36,572 nucleotides of DNA, from positions 1-36,572 of the forward strand of contig JANWKP010000239.1 of the NCBI GenBank assembly GCA_025451315.1, given 5' to 3'. Of this stretch, positions 1-8,714 are shown one piece after another. The first letter of the stretch is position 1, and the number at the start of each line of letters is the position of its first letter. Below the pieces are notes generated by a model, which was not told the DNA's origin, did no database searches, and worked only from the letters and a program-made list of their open reading frames with translations. The position numbers and the translations under genes were made by a program. Origin of the DNA: Nitrososphaerales archaeon. GTDB lineage: Archaea > Thermoproteota > Nitrososphaeria > Nitrososphaerales > Nitrososphaeraceae.

Positions 1-2
1 AA

Positions 3-131
3 TGTGTTCTTGCGGAATATGAAAAGATAAAGCGAATTACTATTCCTCTAGATGAAAATCATTTGCTTTATATAACTACTGAAGTTGGTTGTGACGCTCA
101 TAACCTTATTGACAAGGTTAGAAAATTGTAA
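3..131 (+). CDS. C-terminal end of a small cytosolic protein (cut by window edge)
   Basis: An open frame enters from the left edge and stops at TAA 129-131, giving 42 residues. The readable end contains AEYEKIKRITIPLDENHLLYI, shortened here as EYEKIKRITIPL, then DAHNLIDKVRKL: a charged helix, a strand pair and a final amphipathic helix. From memory this matches the C-terminal part of small multicopy Nitrososphaeria proteins (DUF6659 or roadblock-like), but I could not verify it. There is no signal peptide or membrane segment in the visible part. Coding is supported by its balanced residue mix and stop position; identity is tentative. Confidence 0.55.
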   Translation, partial: CVLAEYEKIKRITIPLDENHLLYITTEVGCDAHNLIDKVRKL

Positions 132-598
132 ATTCTAAAGAAATAATAAAAAAATATATAAGAAATATATACGACTAATTAAAACAAAATTAAAATTTAT
201 TTTTCTAAAACAAAAGAATCTTTAGGCATTAAAAAGGCAAATAAAAATATAATTTGAAAATATTTTTATTAGTAATATTCAATAACCTTAATAATGGCTA
301 ACAAGGTTGTCTTATATACAATACTTTTGAATCTATTGGGTAACCTTTTAATCTTGTATCAAGAAAATCAACAAATTTCTTGATGTTATCAACATCTCTA
401 CCACATTACTTTATCTTGCTGCCGAGCTCAATTGCACATTCCCTCATAACCGTAAATGGTAAAGCTGTTGATGGAATTGAATTAGATAAATTGTACAAAC
501 CGAACAATACAAGAATAATACCAAAAAAATAACAAACAATTTTTACAGCTTCAAAAAACTAAAATAAAATAAAAAAAGTGTTAAAAGATTGATTATTA
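132..598. other. Intergenic region with a possible small open frame
   Basis: Mostly AT-rich sequence with no recognisable RNA or repeat. On the plus strand a frame is open from 344 to the TAA at 530-532, with an ATG at 383 giving 49 codons. Its second half reads ITVNGKAVDGIELDKLYKP, which looks protein-like and resembles part of a secreted-protein domain, whereas its first half is hydrophobic (PHYFILLPSSIAHSL). It may be a remnant of a larger gene. No convincing promoter or ribosome site was seen, so it is not called as a gene. Confidence 0.25.
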
Positions 599-1381
599 TT
601 ATCTACCTAAAGTATAGACAATATTCACAGTTGTAGAAACTTCTTCTTCCCCTGCTAGAATTGGAGTAGCAGATTCACCATCAAAACCACTAGATTTTGA
701 ATAGATTGGTACAGGTAATGGTGGCAAACTTACTTCTCCAACTGTAATGGATTTGATTCCCGCAACATGTAATCCAGCTGCACTAGCAACTATATCAGCC
801 TTCGATTTAGCGTTAGCAACTGCTTCTTTTAACAAATTGTTATTTACATCTTGTAACTTCTTTTCAGACACGGCAAAAGTAATATCATTAACGGTGTTGG
901 CACCTGCCTGTACAGCACGATCGACCCATTGAGAAACATTAGCTACATGATAGCTTTCGATTTGAATAGAGTTTGATACTGTGAAACCTATCAATATCCC
1001 TCTATCTCCATATTGGGTATAATTGTAGTTAGGAGTAATAGTAAACGAAGAAGTTCTTGTTTCATTTTGTTGCACGCCTGATTCTTTTAATGCATTAATT
1101 ACCTTATTCATCAATTTAGAATTTGATTGTAAAGCTTTCTCTGCAGTTTTATTTATTGTATCTACACCTAATGATAGGATAACTTTATCTCCCTTTGTAT
1201 TAGTAGAGGCTGATCCCGTTACAAATATTGTATTATTTAATGAATCTAAAGAGTCTAATTGGGCCTGAACCATAAAAGTACTATGAAATGTGCCAAATAA
1301 GATGATTGAAGGAGCTAACATAGCAATTATAATCATGGTCTTCATTTCAATGAGAGTTTTTTGTGTATTTGACTTTTGCAT
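599..1381 (-). CDS. Secreted SIMPL-domain (DUF541) protein
   Basis: 260 residues. Residues about 14-40 form a hydrophobic signal or anchor segment (MIIIAMLAPSIILFGTF) ending near AQ, so the protein is exported. The remainder has the SIMPL pattern: IFVTGSAST early, LSLGVDT, a TRTSSFTITPNY segment, a GFTVSNSIQI strand, and a late helix rich in Ala (KEAVANAKSKADIVASAAGL), ending in a beta-strand. SIMPL proteins are periplasmic or surface proteins of poorly defined role; oxidative-stress links are known for some bacterial members. The gene stands alone. An AT-rich TTTATTATT element about 27 bases upstream of the ATG fits a leaderless archaeal promoter. Family call is firm; function is not. Confidence 0.9.
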   Translation of the reverse strand: MQKSNTQKTLIEMKTMIIIAMLAPSIILFGTFHSTFMVQAQLDSLDSLNNTIFVTGSASTNTKGDKVILSLGVDTINKTAEKALQSNSKLMNKVINALKESGVQQNETRTSSFTITPNYNYTQYGDRGILIGFTVSNSIQIESYHVANVSQWVDRAVQAGANTVNDITFAVSEKKLQDVNNNLLKEAVANAKSKADIVASAAGLHVAGIKSITVGEVSLPPLPVPIYSKSSGFDGESATPILAGEEEVSTTVNIVYTLGR

Positions 1382-1921
1382 ATATTTATTGCTGTTAAAT
1401 GAAAATAATAAAGATTATGTTTAAGTCTGCTTCTAATAGCGTTCATTAACTATTTCTTGAAACTTATATTTAAGAAATTGTTCTGCTATAACATTAAAAT
1501 TTATAACTAGTCATAGGTATTGGTTATTTGTATTGATATAATTTTTGTATTAGTCTGACATGTGATGGTTACACATTGTATACATTACTAATAAGTGGAG
1601 ATGAATAATTTGAGATAATTTAATCCGTTAGTTATTTTATAACCATATCCATATGCCAATAAATCATCCATAATATAATAAATAATAATTAAAGGAGAAA
1701 ACTTAGTTAATATAATAAACCACACAACATAGATGAGTACAACTAATAATAGTAGTAGAACAATGGTTATTGAGCGAATATTTATTTTGTTTCTATCAAT
1801 ACCTTTTAGACAATAAAATATTTAATGAATAGAGAGATAATCTTTAAAAAAACAAATCTAACTTACTAAATATTATATAAAAATAAAAAAATACTTCTGC
1901 TATAGTATAAATATACTATAT
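1382..1921. other. Gene-free AT-rich intergenic region
   Basis: I see no gene family, RNA or clear repeat here. A 27-codon plus-strand frame at 1733-1816 starts with ATG and is low-complexity at first (STTNNSS); it is too short to support. The stretch nearest 1381 carries the probable promoter of the SIMPL gene. Confidence 0.4.
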
Positions 1922-2041
1922 TTAGTTTGATTCAGAAGTTGGCTCGGGTTGAGGTTCTGGCTCTGATTGTGGACCAGGTTCAGGATTAGGAGCTGGATCT
2001 GGATCAACAACTTCTAATTGAATTAGATCTAAATTCATCAT
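1922..2041 (-). CDS. Small acidic Pro-Glu-rich peptide or gene remnant
   Basis: A 39-codon frame with two adjacent ATG codons (2041, 2038) and a TAA stop at 1922-1924. After LIQLEVV, the second half is a run of Pro-Glu or Pro-Asp alternations (PDPAPNPEPGPQ, then SEPEPQPEP). Such PEP-type tails occur as spacers or surface-exposed linkers. The frame stays open for ten codons upstream of the first ATG before a stop, so this could be the tail of a lost gene. There is no signal peptide. The regular dipeptide pattern argues for past or present translation; the function is unknown. Confidence 0.35.
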   Translation of the reverse strand: MMNLDLIQLEVVDPDPAPNPEPGPQSEPEPQPEPTSESN

Positions 2042-2260
2042 TAATAAATCAACAACATATTTTATATAACTTTACAAAATTAAGCTAATTTAATTAATCT
2101 TCATCCCCTACTACCATACTGGTGCAATGACAATAGAGTAGAATTCCCATACATATATGATGGATATTTTTTCTTGACAGATTATTAATATTATTTGATA
2201 AAGGCTTTGTAAACTCTCGGTTGATTAATCAAAAAATAGAGTTGTAAAAATTCGGTCGAT

Positions 2261-2380
2261 TTATTCCATAAATTGAGGACAATTACAGTCCATACATTTA
2301 TTGTCTCCAATATAACCTACACCATAAACATGATTCTGTCTTAGATGAGAACACCTTTTACATATATCAAATTCCTTCAT
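2261..2380 (-). CDS. Small zinc-knuckle protein (39 aa)
   Basis: ATG at 2380-2378, TAA at 2263-2261. The peptide starts MKEFDICKRCSHLRQNH and later has KCMDCNCPQFME, so two cysteine pairs (CxxC at residues 7-10, CxxCxC at 29-34) are separated by a glycine-rich turn. The spacing fits a small treble-clef or zinc-ribbon fold. Many Nitrososphaeria genomes carry similar very short cysteine-pair proteins (from memory). It is cytosolic, stands alone, and its target is unknown. The paired cysteines with a hydrophilic framework make chance unlikely. Confidence 0.6.
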   Translation of the reverse strand: MKEFDICKRCSHLRQNHVYGVGYIGDNKCMDCNCPQFME

Positions 2381-3192
2381 TAGTCAAATAATTGCTAGAA
2401 AAAATATAAGGATTGTTAAAAAGATAGAAAAACTTAAGCTTGACCTGAGCTATTATTGAATCATTAATATTAAGATAGTTATTCATCAACCGACTTTTAA
2501 CACCTTCATTTTAACGAAGAATCAACCGAGGACTTGACAAAGTCTAATAAATCTCATTTTGCACCTTGTTCTTCAGGTTCGTCGAATAGATAATTAGTTT
2601 TTGCAACAATATTTTTATCTTCCTTATACTTTATAGAAATAACATTTTATCATTTGAGATAATCTCATACTCTTAACCTACATTGTCTAACGATACACAA
2701 TATAATCTGCTTATTTTTCTATCTGGATATCAATTATTTTAAATTGATTTTTCATTAGTTGTTTGGAAGTATTAGATAGACCTATGCAATCTTTAACAAT
2801 CTGTAATAATCTAGTTATAGAAATAGGTTTATCTAGAAAAGTAAATTTAGAAGCATCGAATTCTATATGATCATATACAGATATTAAAATAGTATTTATT
2901 AAGCATATAACGATTCAATATCTCATTTCATATTGTTTTTAACTTTGTATTATCTACTAACAATATTATCTTTTACTTTTTTATATACTGTATGAAATGA
3001 ATAGGAAATATTAATAAATATTTGTAAAAACTATAGTCCTAGTAAATATAAAGTAATTAATTTCCTAATACTAGGTAACAAAATACTTTTAAATAAATTA
3101 ATTATAAACAGTCATTAACTATTTCATCGTTTCCAAAATAAAGAGCATTCGCTCTTAAAGTAAATAATGGATCATCAAACAATTGCACTATC
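2381..3192. other. Intergenic region with decayed coding fragments
   Basis: Besides the receiver-like remnant at 2711-2914, a minus-strand frame is open from 2646 to a TGA at 2554-2556 with no start codon. Its end reads KTNYLFDEPEEQGAK, which looks coding, so it is probably the tail of a broken gene. The rest, including the 280 bases nearest the oxidoreductase gene, is AT-rich and shows nothing recognisable. Confidence 0.35.
2711..2914 (-). pseudogene. C-terminal remnant of a response-regulator receiver-like domain
   Basis: A minus-strand frame open from 2914 to the TAA at 2711-2713 but with no usable start and preceded by an in-frame TGA. It reads TFLDKPISITRLLQIVKDC, which matches the end of a CheY-like receiver domain: the strand, the conserved Lys-Pro pair, and the final helix. 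The phospho-acceptor Asp and the N-terminal half are missing. Regulators of this type are abundant in Nitrososphaeria. It is interpreted as a decayed gene; the short length leaves room for a chance match. Confidence 0.4.
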
Positions 3193-4248
3193 TCATACAG
3201 TCGGATCAGATCCAATTTTCACAAGCATTTTGCCAAAGTTTTCTCCTTGAAAAAGTCCAAGAAAAGCTTTCGGTGCATTCTCTATACCTTCTACCACGGT
3301 TTCCTTCCACTTGATCTTTCCTTCACTAACCCATTTGGCCATAGAAGCATAAAACTCATTTAGCATATCATAATAATCTCTTACAATAAATCCTTGAAGC
3401 TTGAGTCGATTGGTTATAGCCAAGAAGAGGTTGGATGGACCAAGAATTGGAGAATTAGAGTTGTATTGTGATATCATACCACAAAGTACAATTCTGCCAA
3501 ATGTTTTCATATTATCAAGGGCTGCTTCTAAATGTTTTCCACCTACGTTATCAAAGTAAACATTAATTTTATCAGGACAGATCTTTAAAAGTTCAGTAGA
3601 GATATCACCCACCTGCTTGTAATTAAAGGCATAATCTATCCCTGCTTGGTCAACTAACCACTTTACTTTCTCTTCTGAACCAGCACTTCCAATAACACGA
3701 CAACCTTTGATCTTTGCAATTTGACATACTATAGAACCTACTGCTCCTGATGCTGCTGAAACAAATACAACTTCATTATCCTTAAGTTCACCAATCTTTA
3801 ATAGCCCAACATATGCCGTAAGACCTGTCATACCAAATGTTCCAAGAAATGATTGAATTGGAGAAATCTTTTGGTTAACTTTAATGATATCTAAACCATT
3901 GGACAACCAATATTCACGCCAACCACACATTCCTAAGACATAATCACCTACAGCAAACTGGTTATTTTTTGATGCTATAACCTGACCTATACAGGCTCCT
4001 TCCAGCGGTTGACCTAATTTAAAAGGAGGTATATAGCTGTTACCTTCTTTCCTCATGCGACCACGCATATATGGATCCACAGACATCCAAATGTTTCGTA
4101 CCAAGAATTCTCCGTCTTTTGTTGGATCTGGAATCTCAACTTGAACAAGTTTAAAATTGTTATTTGTTGGCAGTCCTACAGGATATTCAGTAAGACAAAT
4201 TTCTCTGCTAACCTTTGTTACAACCATAACATCCTTGCAAGGAAGCAA
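3193..4248 (-). CDS. NADP-dependent MDR-family oxidoreductase (leukotriene B4 dehydrogenase/CurA-like)
   Basis: 351 residues, close to the usual 330-350. Order of features: an N-terminal GroES-like domain with the family signature WMSVDPYMRGRM (residues 54-65), a substrate segment around GMCGWREYWL (106-115), the nucleotide-binding motif AASGAVGS (165-172) on a Rossmann domain, and a late FDNVGG. Zinc-ligand cysteines of alcohol dehydrogenases are absent, so this is the zinc-free enone or alkenal reductase branch, reducing activated double bonds with NADPH in the cytosol. An internal ATG at residue 8 (MVVTKVSREI) is a plausible alternative start. It lies 133 bp downstream of the P450 gene on the same strand, which could allow co-transcription. 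Confidence 0.92.
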   Translation of the reverse strand: MLPCKDVMVVTKVSREICLTEYPVGLPTNNNFKLVQVEIPDPTKDGEFLVRNIWMSVDPYMRGRMRKEGNSYIPPFKLGQPLEGACIGQVIASKNNQFAVGDYVLGMCGWREYWLSNGLDIIKVNQKISPIQSFLGTFGMTGLTAYVGLLKIGELKDNEVVFVSAASGAVGSIVCQIAKIKGCRVIGSAGSEEKVKWLVDQAGIDYAFNYKQVGDISTELLKICPDKINVYFDNVGGKHLEAALDNMKTFGRIVLCGMISQYNSNSPILGPSNLFLAITNRLKLQGFIVRDYYDMLNEFYASMAKWVSEGKIKWKETVVEGIENAPKAFLGLFQGENFGKMLVKIGSDPTV

Positions 4249-4381
4249 GTTAAATGAATTTTGTATGTATAACTTGTGATTTTAAAGTGATTTTCGATTG
4301 ATTGGTTCTATACTGTATGTATACTGTATGTATGCTGTACAAAATATTCAAACTAAACTAAATGAGTATGCCCAAATTTTA

Positions 4382-5632
4382 TCATCTATTTTTAGGTTTG
4401 AAAAATAAAGGTAAATGTGACAATCCAAGTAAAAAAGAACTTTTGAGTGGACTAACTTTTGTATATAGATTTTGTCTATCACTATTATCAAAATTTAACT
4501 GAAGATTCTCAAATCTTTCAAGAATTACTCTTAATGCTATTTGTCCTTCAAGCCTAGCTAAAGGAGCTCCTAAACAAAAATGGATTCCATTTCCAAAACC
4601 CAAATGACGTAAGTTTTTACGAGTAATATCGAATCGTTCAGGATCTGTAAATACTGATTCATCATGATTGGCAGAACCCAGAAATAATGTAATTCCTTGA
4701 CCTTTCTGTATTTTTTGTTCGACTTTGTCTCCTATTCTTGCCCCAGATAAAGTTACATCAGCATTTGCAATACGGAATAAGAATTGTACGGGGGACCGAT
4801 AACGTAAAGTCTCTTCTATAGCAGGTTTAATTAGGGAATTTTGATTTTCTTGTAATCGTTTAAATTCTTGAGGATTTTCAAGTAATGAGAAAACCAAGTT
4901 TCCTATCAAATTAACTGTGGTAACATGTCCTGCATTTAAAAGGAGACTACAAAAACTAAGTATTTCTTTTTCGGATAAAGAATGTCCATCTACTTGAGCT
5001 CTAATGATATGACTGATAAGATCATTGGTTGGTATTTTCTTTTTTTTCTCTATTAATTTACTAAAATAAACGTCCATATCAACAACAGTTTTGTCTGCCT
5101 TTCTAATGGAATCAATATCACTCTCATTAGTAATTTCAAGGCTAACTATATCATCTGCCCACTGACGAAAAGTATCATGATCTTCAGATGGCACTCCCAG
5201 TAGTTCTGCAATTACGGTTGCAGGTAATGGATAAGCAAAATCCGTAACTAAATCCATGGTATTATTATTACCTTTTTCAATAATGTTATCGATTAGCGTA
5301 TTTGCAATATTTTTAATACGTGGTTCTAATTTGGATATTTCTATGGGGACAAATAACGTATCAACGATACTACGCAACTTTCTATGATATGGAGGATCTG
5401 AGTTTAAAAGGCTAGGACGATTAAGATTTTCTTGATATTCTTCGGGTATTTGAAATGGTCCGAATTTAGATGAAAATTTTATAGGATCTCTTAATATTTT
5501 TTCGATATCACTATAACGATATAATCCCCATTGTTTATTTCCTTCATCAAATGCAATAGGATTGTTTTTTCTCATTAATGAGTAAAATTCAAAAGGAGAA
5601 AATCTTTGTTCTACTGGAGGATATATATTCAT
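4382..5632 (-). CDS. Cytochrome P450 monooxygenase
   Basis: 416 residues, the normal size of soluble prokaryotic P450s. Visible motifs: I-helix AGHVTT (234-239) with the oxygen-activating acid replaced by His-Val before the Thr pair, K-helix ExxR (E274, R277), PERF (331-334), and the heme loop FGNGIHFCLG with Cys353 as thiolate ligand. There is no N-terminal membrane anchor, so it is cytosolic. It should use electrons from a ferredoxin or flavoprotein, but no such gene is adjacent. The MDR oxidoreductase follows on the same strand. Substrate cannot be read from the sequence. P450s are sporadic in archaea, so acquisition is plausible. Confidence 0.96.
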   Translation of the reverse strand: MNIYPPVEQRFSPFEFYSLMRKNNPIAFDEGNKQWGLYRYSDIEKILRDPIKFSSKFGPFQIPEEYQENLNRPSLLNSDPPYHRKLRSIVDTLFVPIEISKLEPRIKNIANTLIDNIIEKGNNNTMDLVTDFAYPLPATVIAELLGVPSEDHDTFRQWADDIVSLEITNESDIDSIRKADKTVVDMDVYFSKLIEKKKKIPTNDLISHIIRAQVDGHSLSEKEILSFCSLLLNAGHVTTVNLIGNLVFSLLENPQEFKRLQENQNSLIKPAIEETLRYRSPVQFLFRIANADVTLSGARIGDKVEQKIQKGQGITLFLGSANHDESVFTDPERFDITRKNLRHLGFGNGIHFCLGAPLARLEGQIALRVILERFENLQLNFDNSDRQNLYTKVSPLKSSFLLGLSHLPLFFKPKNR

Positions 5633-6358
5633 GTATTCTAGGTATAAAACATGAAATTTATGCTTTCTTTCTTGACATCTAGTAGACCGAACTTTATTGA
5701 AATAGGATTCAATAGAATTGGTTGGAAGAGATGAAGTAATATTATTAACTTTGTATCATTTTTCAAGCAATAACAATGCATTTCAATTATTTTCACATTT
5801 TTGTTTATATCTAACTTTATTTGTTCATTAGAAACCCATTTTTCGAGTAATTGAACTAGATATGATTACATATTGATAACTGTAAAATTAACTGGAAAAA
5901 ATAACCTTCATTGTAAAATTGCGGGGTAGGACACTCCCTCTGCTTTTTTAGATTTTATCATTATCATTATTTTTATCTACTATAAAAGAAACTATATTCC
6001 AATCAATCACACTATTCTTTCATATATTAAAATGCATCTGTAAAAAAGAAAACGAGAACCAATAAATTAAATAACAAAAATAAACATATTAGATTTAAAA
6101 TATTATTAATACTGGTCTTTATTTAAATTATATTTTCCATCGTGTCATGTACCAACATCTTTTCACAAAACTAGTGATATCATCTTTACCATCTTGTTTC
6201 AAACATTCCTTCTTTTGTTTATATCTAACAGTTACAACATATTATTATTCTGCTACCATGTTAAGTCTAAACAATAACAAAAGAATTGAAAGAATAATAT
6301 AAATTAAATATTTTGAATTTATCAATAATTTAAAGTTTCGACAAGGTATTCACGACAG
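5633..6358. other. Gene-free region of 726 bp with a short direct repeat
   Basis: No gene family or RNA recognised. The 15-base string TTGTTTATATCTAAC occurs at 5801-5815 and again at 6215-6229 in the same orientation. A slightly more GC-rich patch (GCGGGGTAGGACACTCCCTC) lies at 5922-5941. The right part should carry the promoter for the VOC gene. Confidence 0.4.
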
Positions 6359-6844
6359 GTGAGTGCAGATCCGGTTCTTGACCTGTATGATTGCAACTAT
6401 ACTTTTACTCCCTTGCAATTTAAAAACTATGCTTTGAATAGTTTGCTCGTGAGTAAATTAGATAAAATATTAGGTGATAAAGATGCGGTGGCTAACATCG
6501 CGGTAAAAAGTTTGAAGGTCGCTAAGAAATTCTATGAAGACACGTTAGGGCTGATACAGGTTGGGGCTGAAGATGAGGAACTGATAGCATTCAAAAGTGG
6601 AGATACCACGATTTATATTTATCAGTCGCAGAATGCAGGGACCAACCAGGCCACAGCCGTAACGTGGGTAGTCGGCGAGGATATTGAAGATATCGTTCAG
6701 AAGCTCAAGGCTAAGAACGTCACGTTCGAACACTATGACATGCCTGATATGACAAGGAAGGGCGATATCCACGTTTTTGGTAACATGAAGGTAGCTTGGT
6801 TCAAAGACCCTGATGGTAACATCCTAAACATTACTAATCTATAG
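6359..6844 (+). CDS. VOC-family (glyoxalase/bleomycin-resistance fold) protein
   Basis: From DAVANIAVKSLKVAKKFYED onward the frame is a single VOC module: a first beta-alpha unit ending in TLGL, a TTIYIYQSQNAGTN strand pair, and the closing WFKDPDGNILNI. The usual first metal ligand His is Asn or Ala here. The longest frame begins at GTG 6359 (161 aa), but family members start just before the LGDK segment; GTG 6449 would give 131 aa, a typical size, so the first 30 residues may be untranslated. By hand count 6601-6720 is 47-48% GC, while the aldo/keto reductase gene at 8881-8940 is 28%, which suggests transfer from a higher-GC relative. Substrate unknown. Confidence 0.85.
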   Translation: MSADPVLDLYDCNYTFTPLQFKNYALNSLLVSKLDKILGDKDAVANIAVKSLKVAKKFYEDTLGLIQVGAEDEELIAFKSGDTTIYIYQSQNAGTNQATAVTWVVGEDIEDIVQKLKAKNVTFEHYDMPDMTRKGDIHVFGNMKVAWFKDPDGNILNITNL

Positions 6845-7284
6845 AGGGTCAGCATCCCATAAGCCTCGTAGGTATGTGAATTGTTTTTGTTTTTGAGGTC
6901 TATTTTTTAGATGAGAATACTTACGTTAATGGGATTGAGTTGTCGTTGAAAGAAATGTTTGTAATACTTTATTGATTTTATCGGGTATCGAGCGAATATA
7001 CATGATCAGCATATTTTATTTATACGAGCCAAGCTCCAGGAATTTTTCCTACAATAATCAAAGAATAGCTGTTGGTACAGTATTATTATCGGTTTCAGTT
7101 AGGAATAAACTAAAGTATATTCTACACTTCGTCAATGGTTGTCATCTGAATTCTATTCCTTGACTTCTCTGATGGATTGCAACTAACTATACTATTGCTC
7201 CTTTACCAACTTTTCTGCTATATGAGTATAGAGTATTTTCATGAATGAATCAAGATTAAGTTCATAAAATATTAACTTAATTAA
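6845..7284. other. Intergenic region with an imperfect repeat of the VOC 5' sequence
   Basis: No supported gene. A 63-codon plus-strand frame (6972-7163) has no family resemblance. The segment 7156-7200 (CTTGACTTCTCTGATGGATT, then GCAACTAACTATACTATTGC) is an imperfect copy of 6375-6415 at the 5' end of the VOC frame (CTTGACCTGTATGATTGCAA). The VOC gene is thus bracketed by related sequence. Confidence 0.4.
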
Positions 7285-8169
7285 TTATGTTAAACCTTCA
7301 ACTATAGTCGAGACGAATCTACGAGCTATTGAACCATCCGAATCAAAATTGGGATTGAATATAGTAATATCCATCCCAATAGTACGACCTGAGGAAACTA
7401 TAATCTTCAAAAGCTCACTTAGTTCAGAGAAACTTAAACCATCATTTAAACGATAATCTACTGCTGGCATGATTGAGTCATCTAATACATCAGCATCGAG
7501 ATGGATCCAAAATCCAAGTAGTTCATCATGTTGCAAAAGATTCTTAACAGCCTCTAACGCAGCAGTAGTAATTCCTACTTTTTTCACATAGGTAAGATCA
7601 AATGAATGAATATTGGTAGTTTGAACATCTTGACTTCCATAACTTGCAGCTTGTTCTCTATCACGGTATCCGAATAGAATTATGTCATGGTCTTGGACAA
7701 GTGGTTTAAGACCCTTGATATTGGTTAGTACATCTGGACCTCTGCCAGATACAATTGCAAGATCCATATCGGCGACCTCTCCTGTTAAAGATGCTTCTGG
7801 TTGGTAAAAATCAGCGTGGCCGTCTATAAAGAATAATCCAAATCTCCCCATACACCGTAACGCCAAAAGATTTCCAATTAAGATGCTACAGTCACCACCT
7901 AGTACAATTGGATATCGTCCTCTATTAATCACAGAAGATACACGATCAGCAAGCTGTAACGAAAACGCTTTGATAGAGTTAGGATTTATTAGAAGTGTTA
8001 GTTTGTCCCGTTCTGAATTATAAGGTAAAGGAGAAACTCGCCCTGCATAATCAGCATTTAATCTCTCCATTATATCTGCTGCTTTTAGTGCTTCAGGTAG
8101 ATATTCTACTCCAGTTGGTCGTAGTCCTAGGATTGAGGGAGCATCTATAATTGTAAATTGTGGAGGCAA
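7285..8169 (-). CDS. Arginase/agmatinase-fold protein with altered active site
   Basis: 294 residues, the ureohydrolase size. Binuclear-manganese motifs appear in order: GGDCS (91-95) where the family normally has GGDHS, FFIDGHAD (113-120, giving D116, H118, D120), and HLDADVLD (223-230, giving D225 and D227). The first metal-ligand His is therefore Cys94. The late motif reads GMDITIFNP (265-273), where arginases have a Glu that binds the guanidinium group; here that position is Ile. The fold is clear, but hydrolysis of arginine itself is doubtful; formimino or other amidino substrates, or a one-metal enzyme, are possible. It is cytosolic and monocistronic. Confidence 0.88.
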   Translation of the reverse strand: MPPQFTIIDAPSILGLRPTGVEYLPEALKAADIMERLNADYAGRVSPLPYNSERDKLTLLINPNSIKAFSLQLADRVSSVINRGRYPIVLGGDCSILIGNLLALRCMGRFGLFFIDGHADFYQPEASLTGEVADMDLAIVSGRGPDVLTNIKGLKPLVQDHDIILFGYRDREQAASYGSQDVQTTNIHSFDLTYVKKVGITTAALEAVKNLLQHDELLGFWIHLDADVLDDSIMPAVDYRLNDGLSFSELSELLKIIVSSGRTIGMDITIFNPNFDSDGSIARRFVSTIVEGLT

Positions 8170-8680
8170 GATTTTCTAAAGTATAATACAAAGTAGTAGT
8201 TTTATATATTATATGGGTCCTATCACAATAGTTGACATCAGAAAAGTAATTATGACTTGGCTCCATTATGACTTGGCTCCATCTTTTTGCTAATATTTGT
8301 TACCAAGATTCTGTGGTAATCTTCTTAATTTAGACGTTTCTAGTTATTATTATTGTTTCACTAAAATGTTTTCAAGTTCACAGAGGAATACCTCGTAATT
8401 ATCAATTGGAATCAGAAGATGAAATAGTTCTCGTAATATTTCATTCGAGACTTTCAAATACAAATTTCTGATGTTCATAATATAAGCTCATCAATACGGA
8501 AATTAGAACAATAATTGCTAATAAATATGGTCAAGAATTTATTGATGATTTAAAAAAGAGAACAGTAAACTAAAACTAAAAGAGTTTTTTCAAAGAAAAA
8601 TTTTTCTAATAAATAAATATTTATAATACGAAAAAATTAATATAGAAGATCAGAAATTTATATAATTTGTAAGCTTACAG
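8170..8680. other. Intergenic region with a 16-bp tandem pair and coding-like remnants
   Basis: ATTATGACTTGGCTCC is tandemly repeated at 8249-8264 and 8265-8280. Just before 8575 a plus-strand frame without a start reads RTIIANKYGQEFIDDLKKR before its stop; it looks like the end of a broken gene, but I do not recognise it. Nothing else is supported. Confidence 0.4.
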
Positions 8681-8689
8681 TTTTATAAA
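8681..8689 (+). promoter_or_regulatory. TATA box of the aldo/keto reductase gene
   Basis: TTTTATAAA is centred about 30 bases before the ATG at 8715, the spacing expected for an archaeal promoter with a leaderless or very short-leader transcript. This favours ATG 8715 over the upstream TTG 8697. Confidence 0.55.
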
Positions 8690-8714
8690 TAACTTATTGG
8701 GTTTATTTGTTTGT

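Noticed and set aside
6972-7163. 63-codon plus-strand frame
   Set aside because: No motif, no promoter or ribosome site, and its composition does not look coding.
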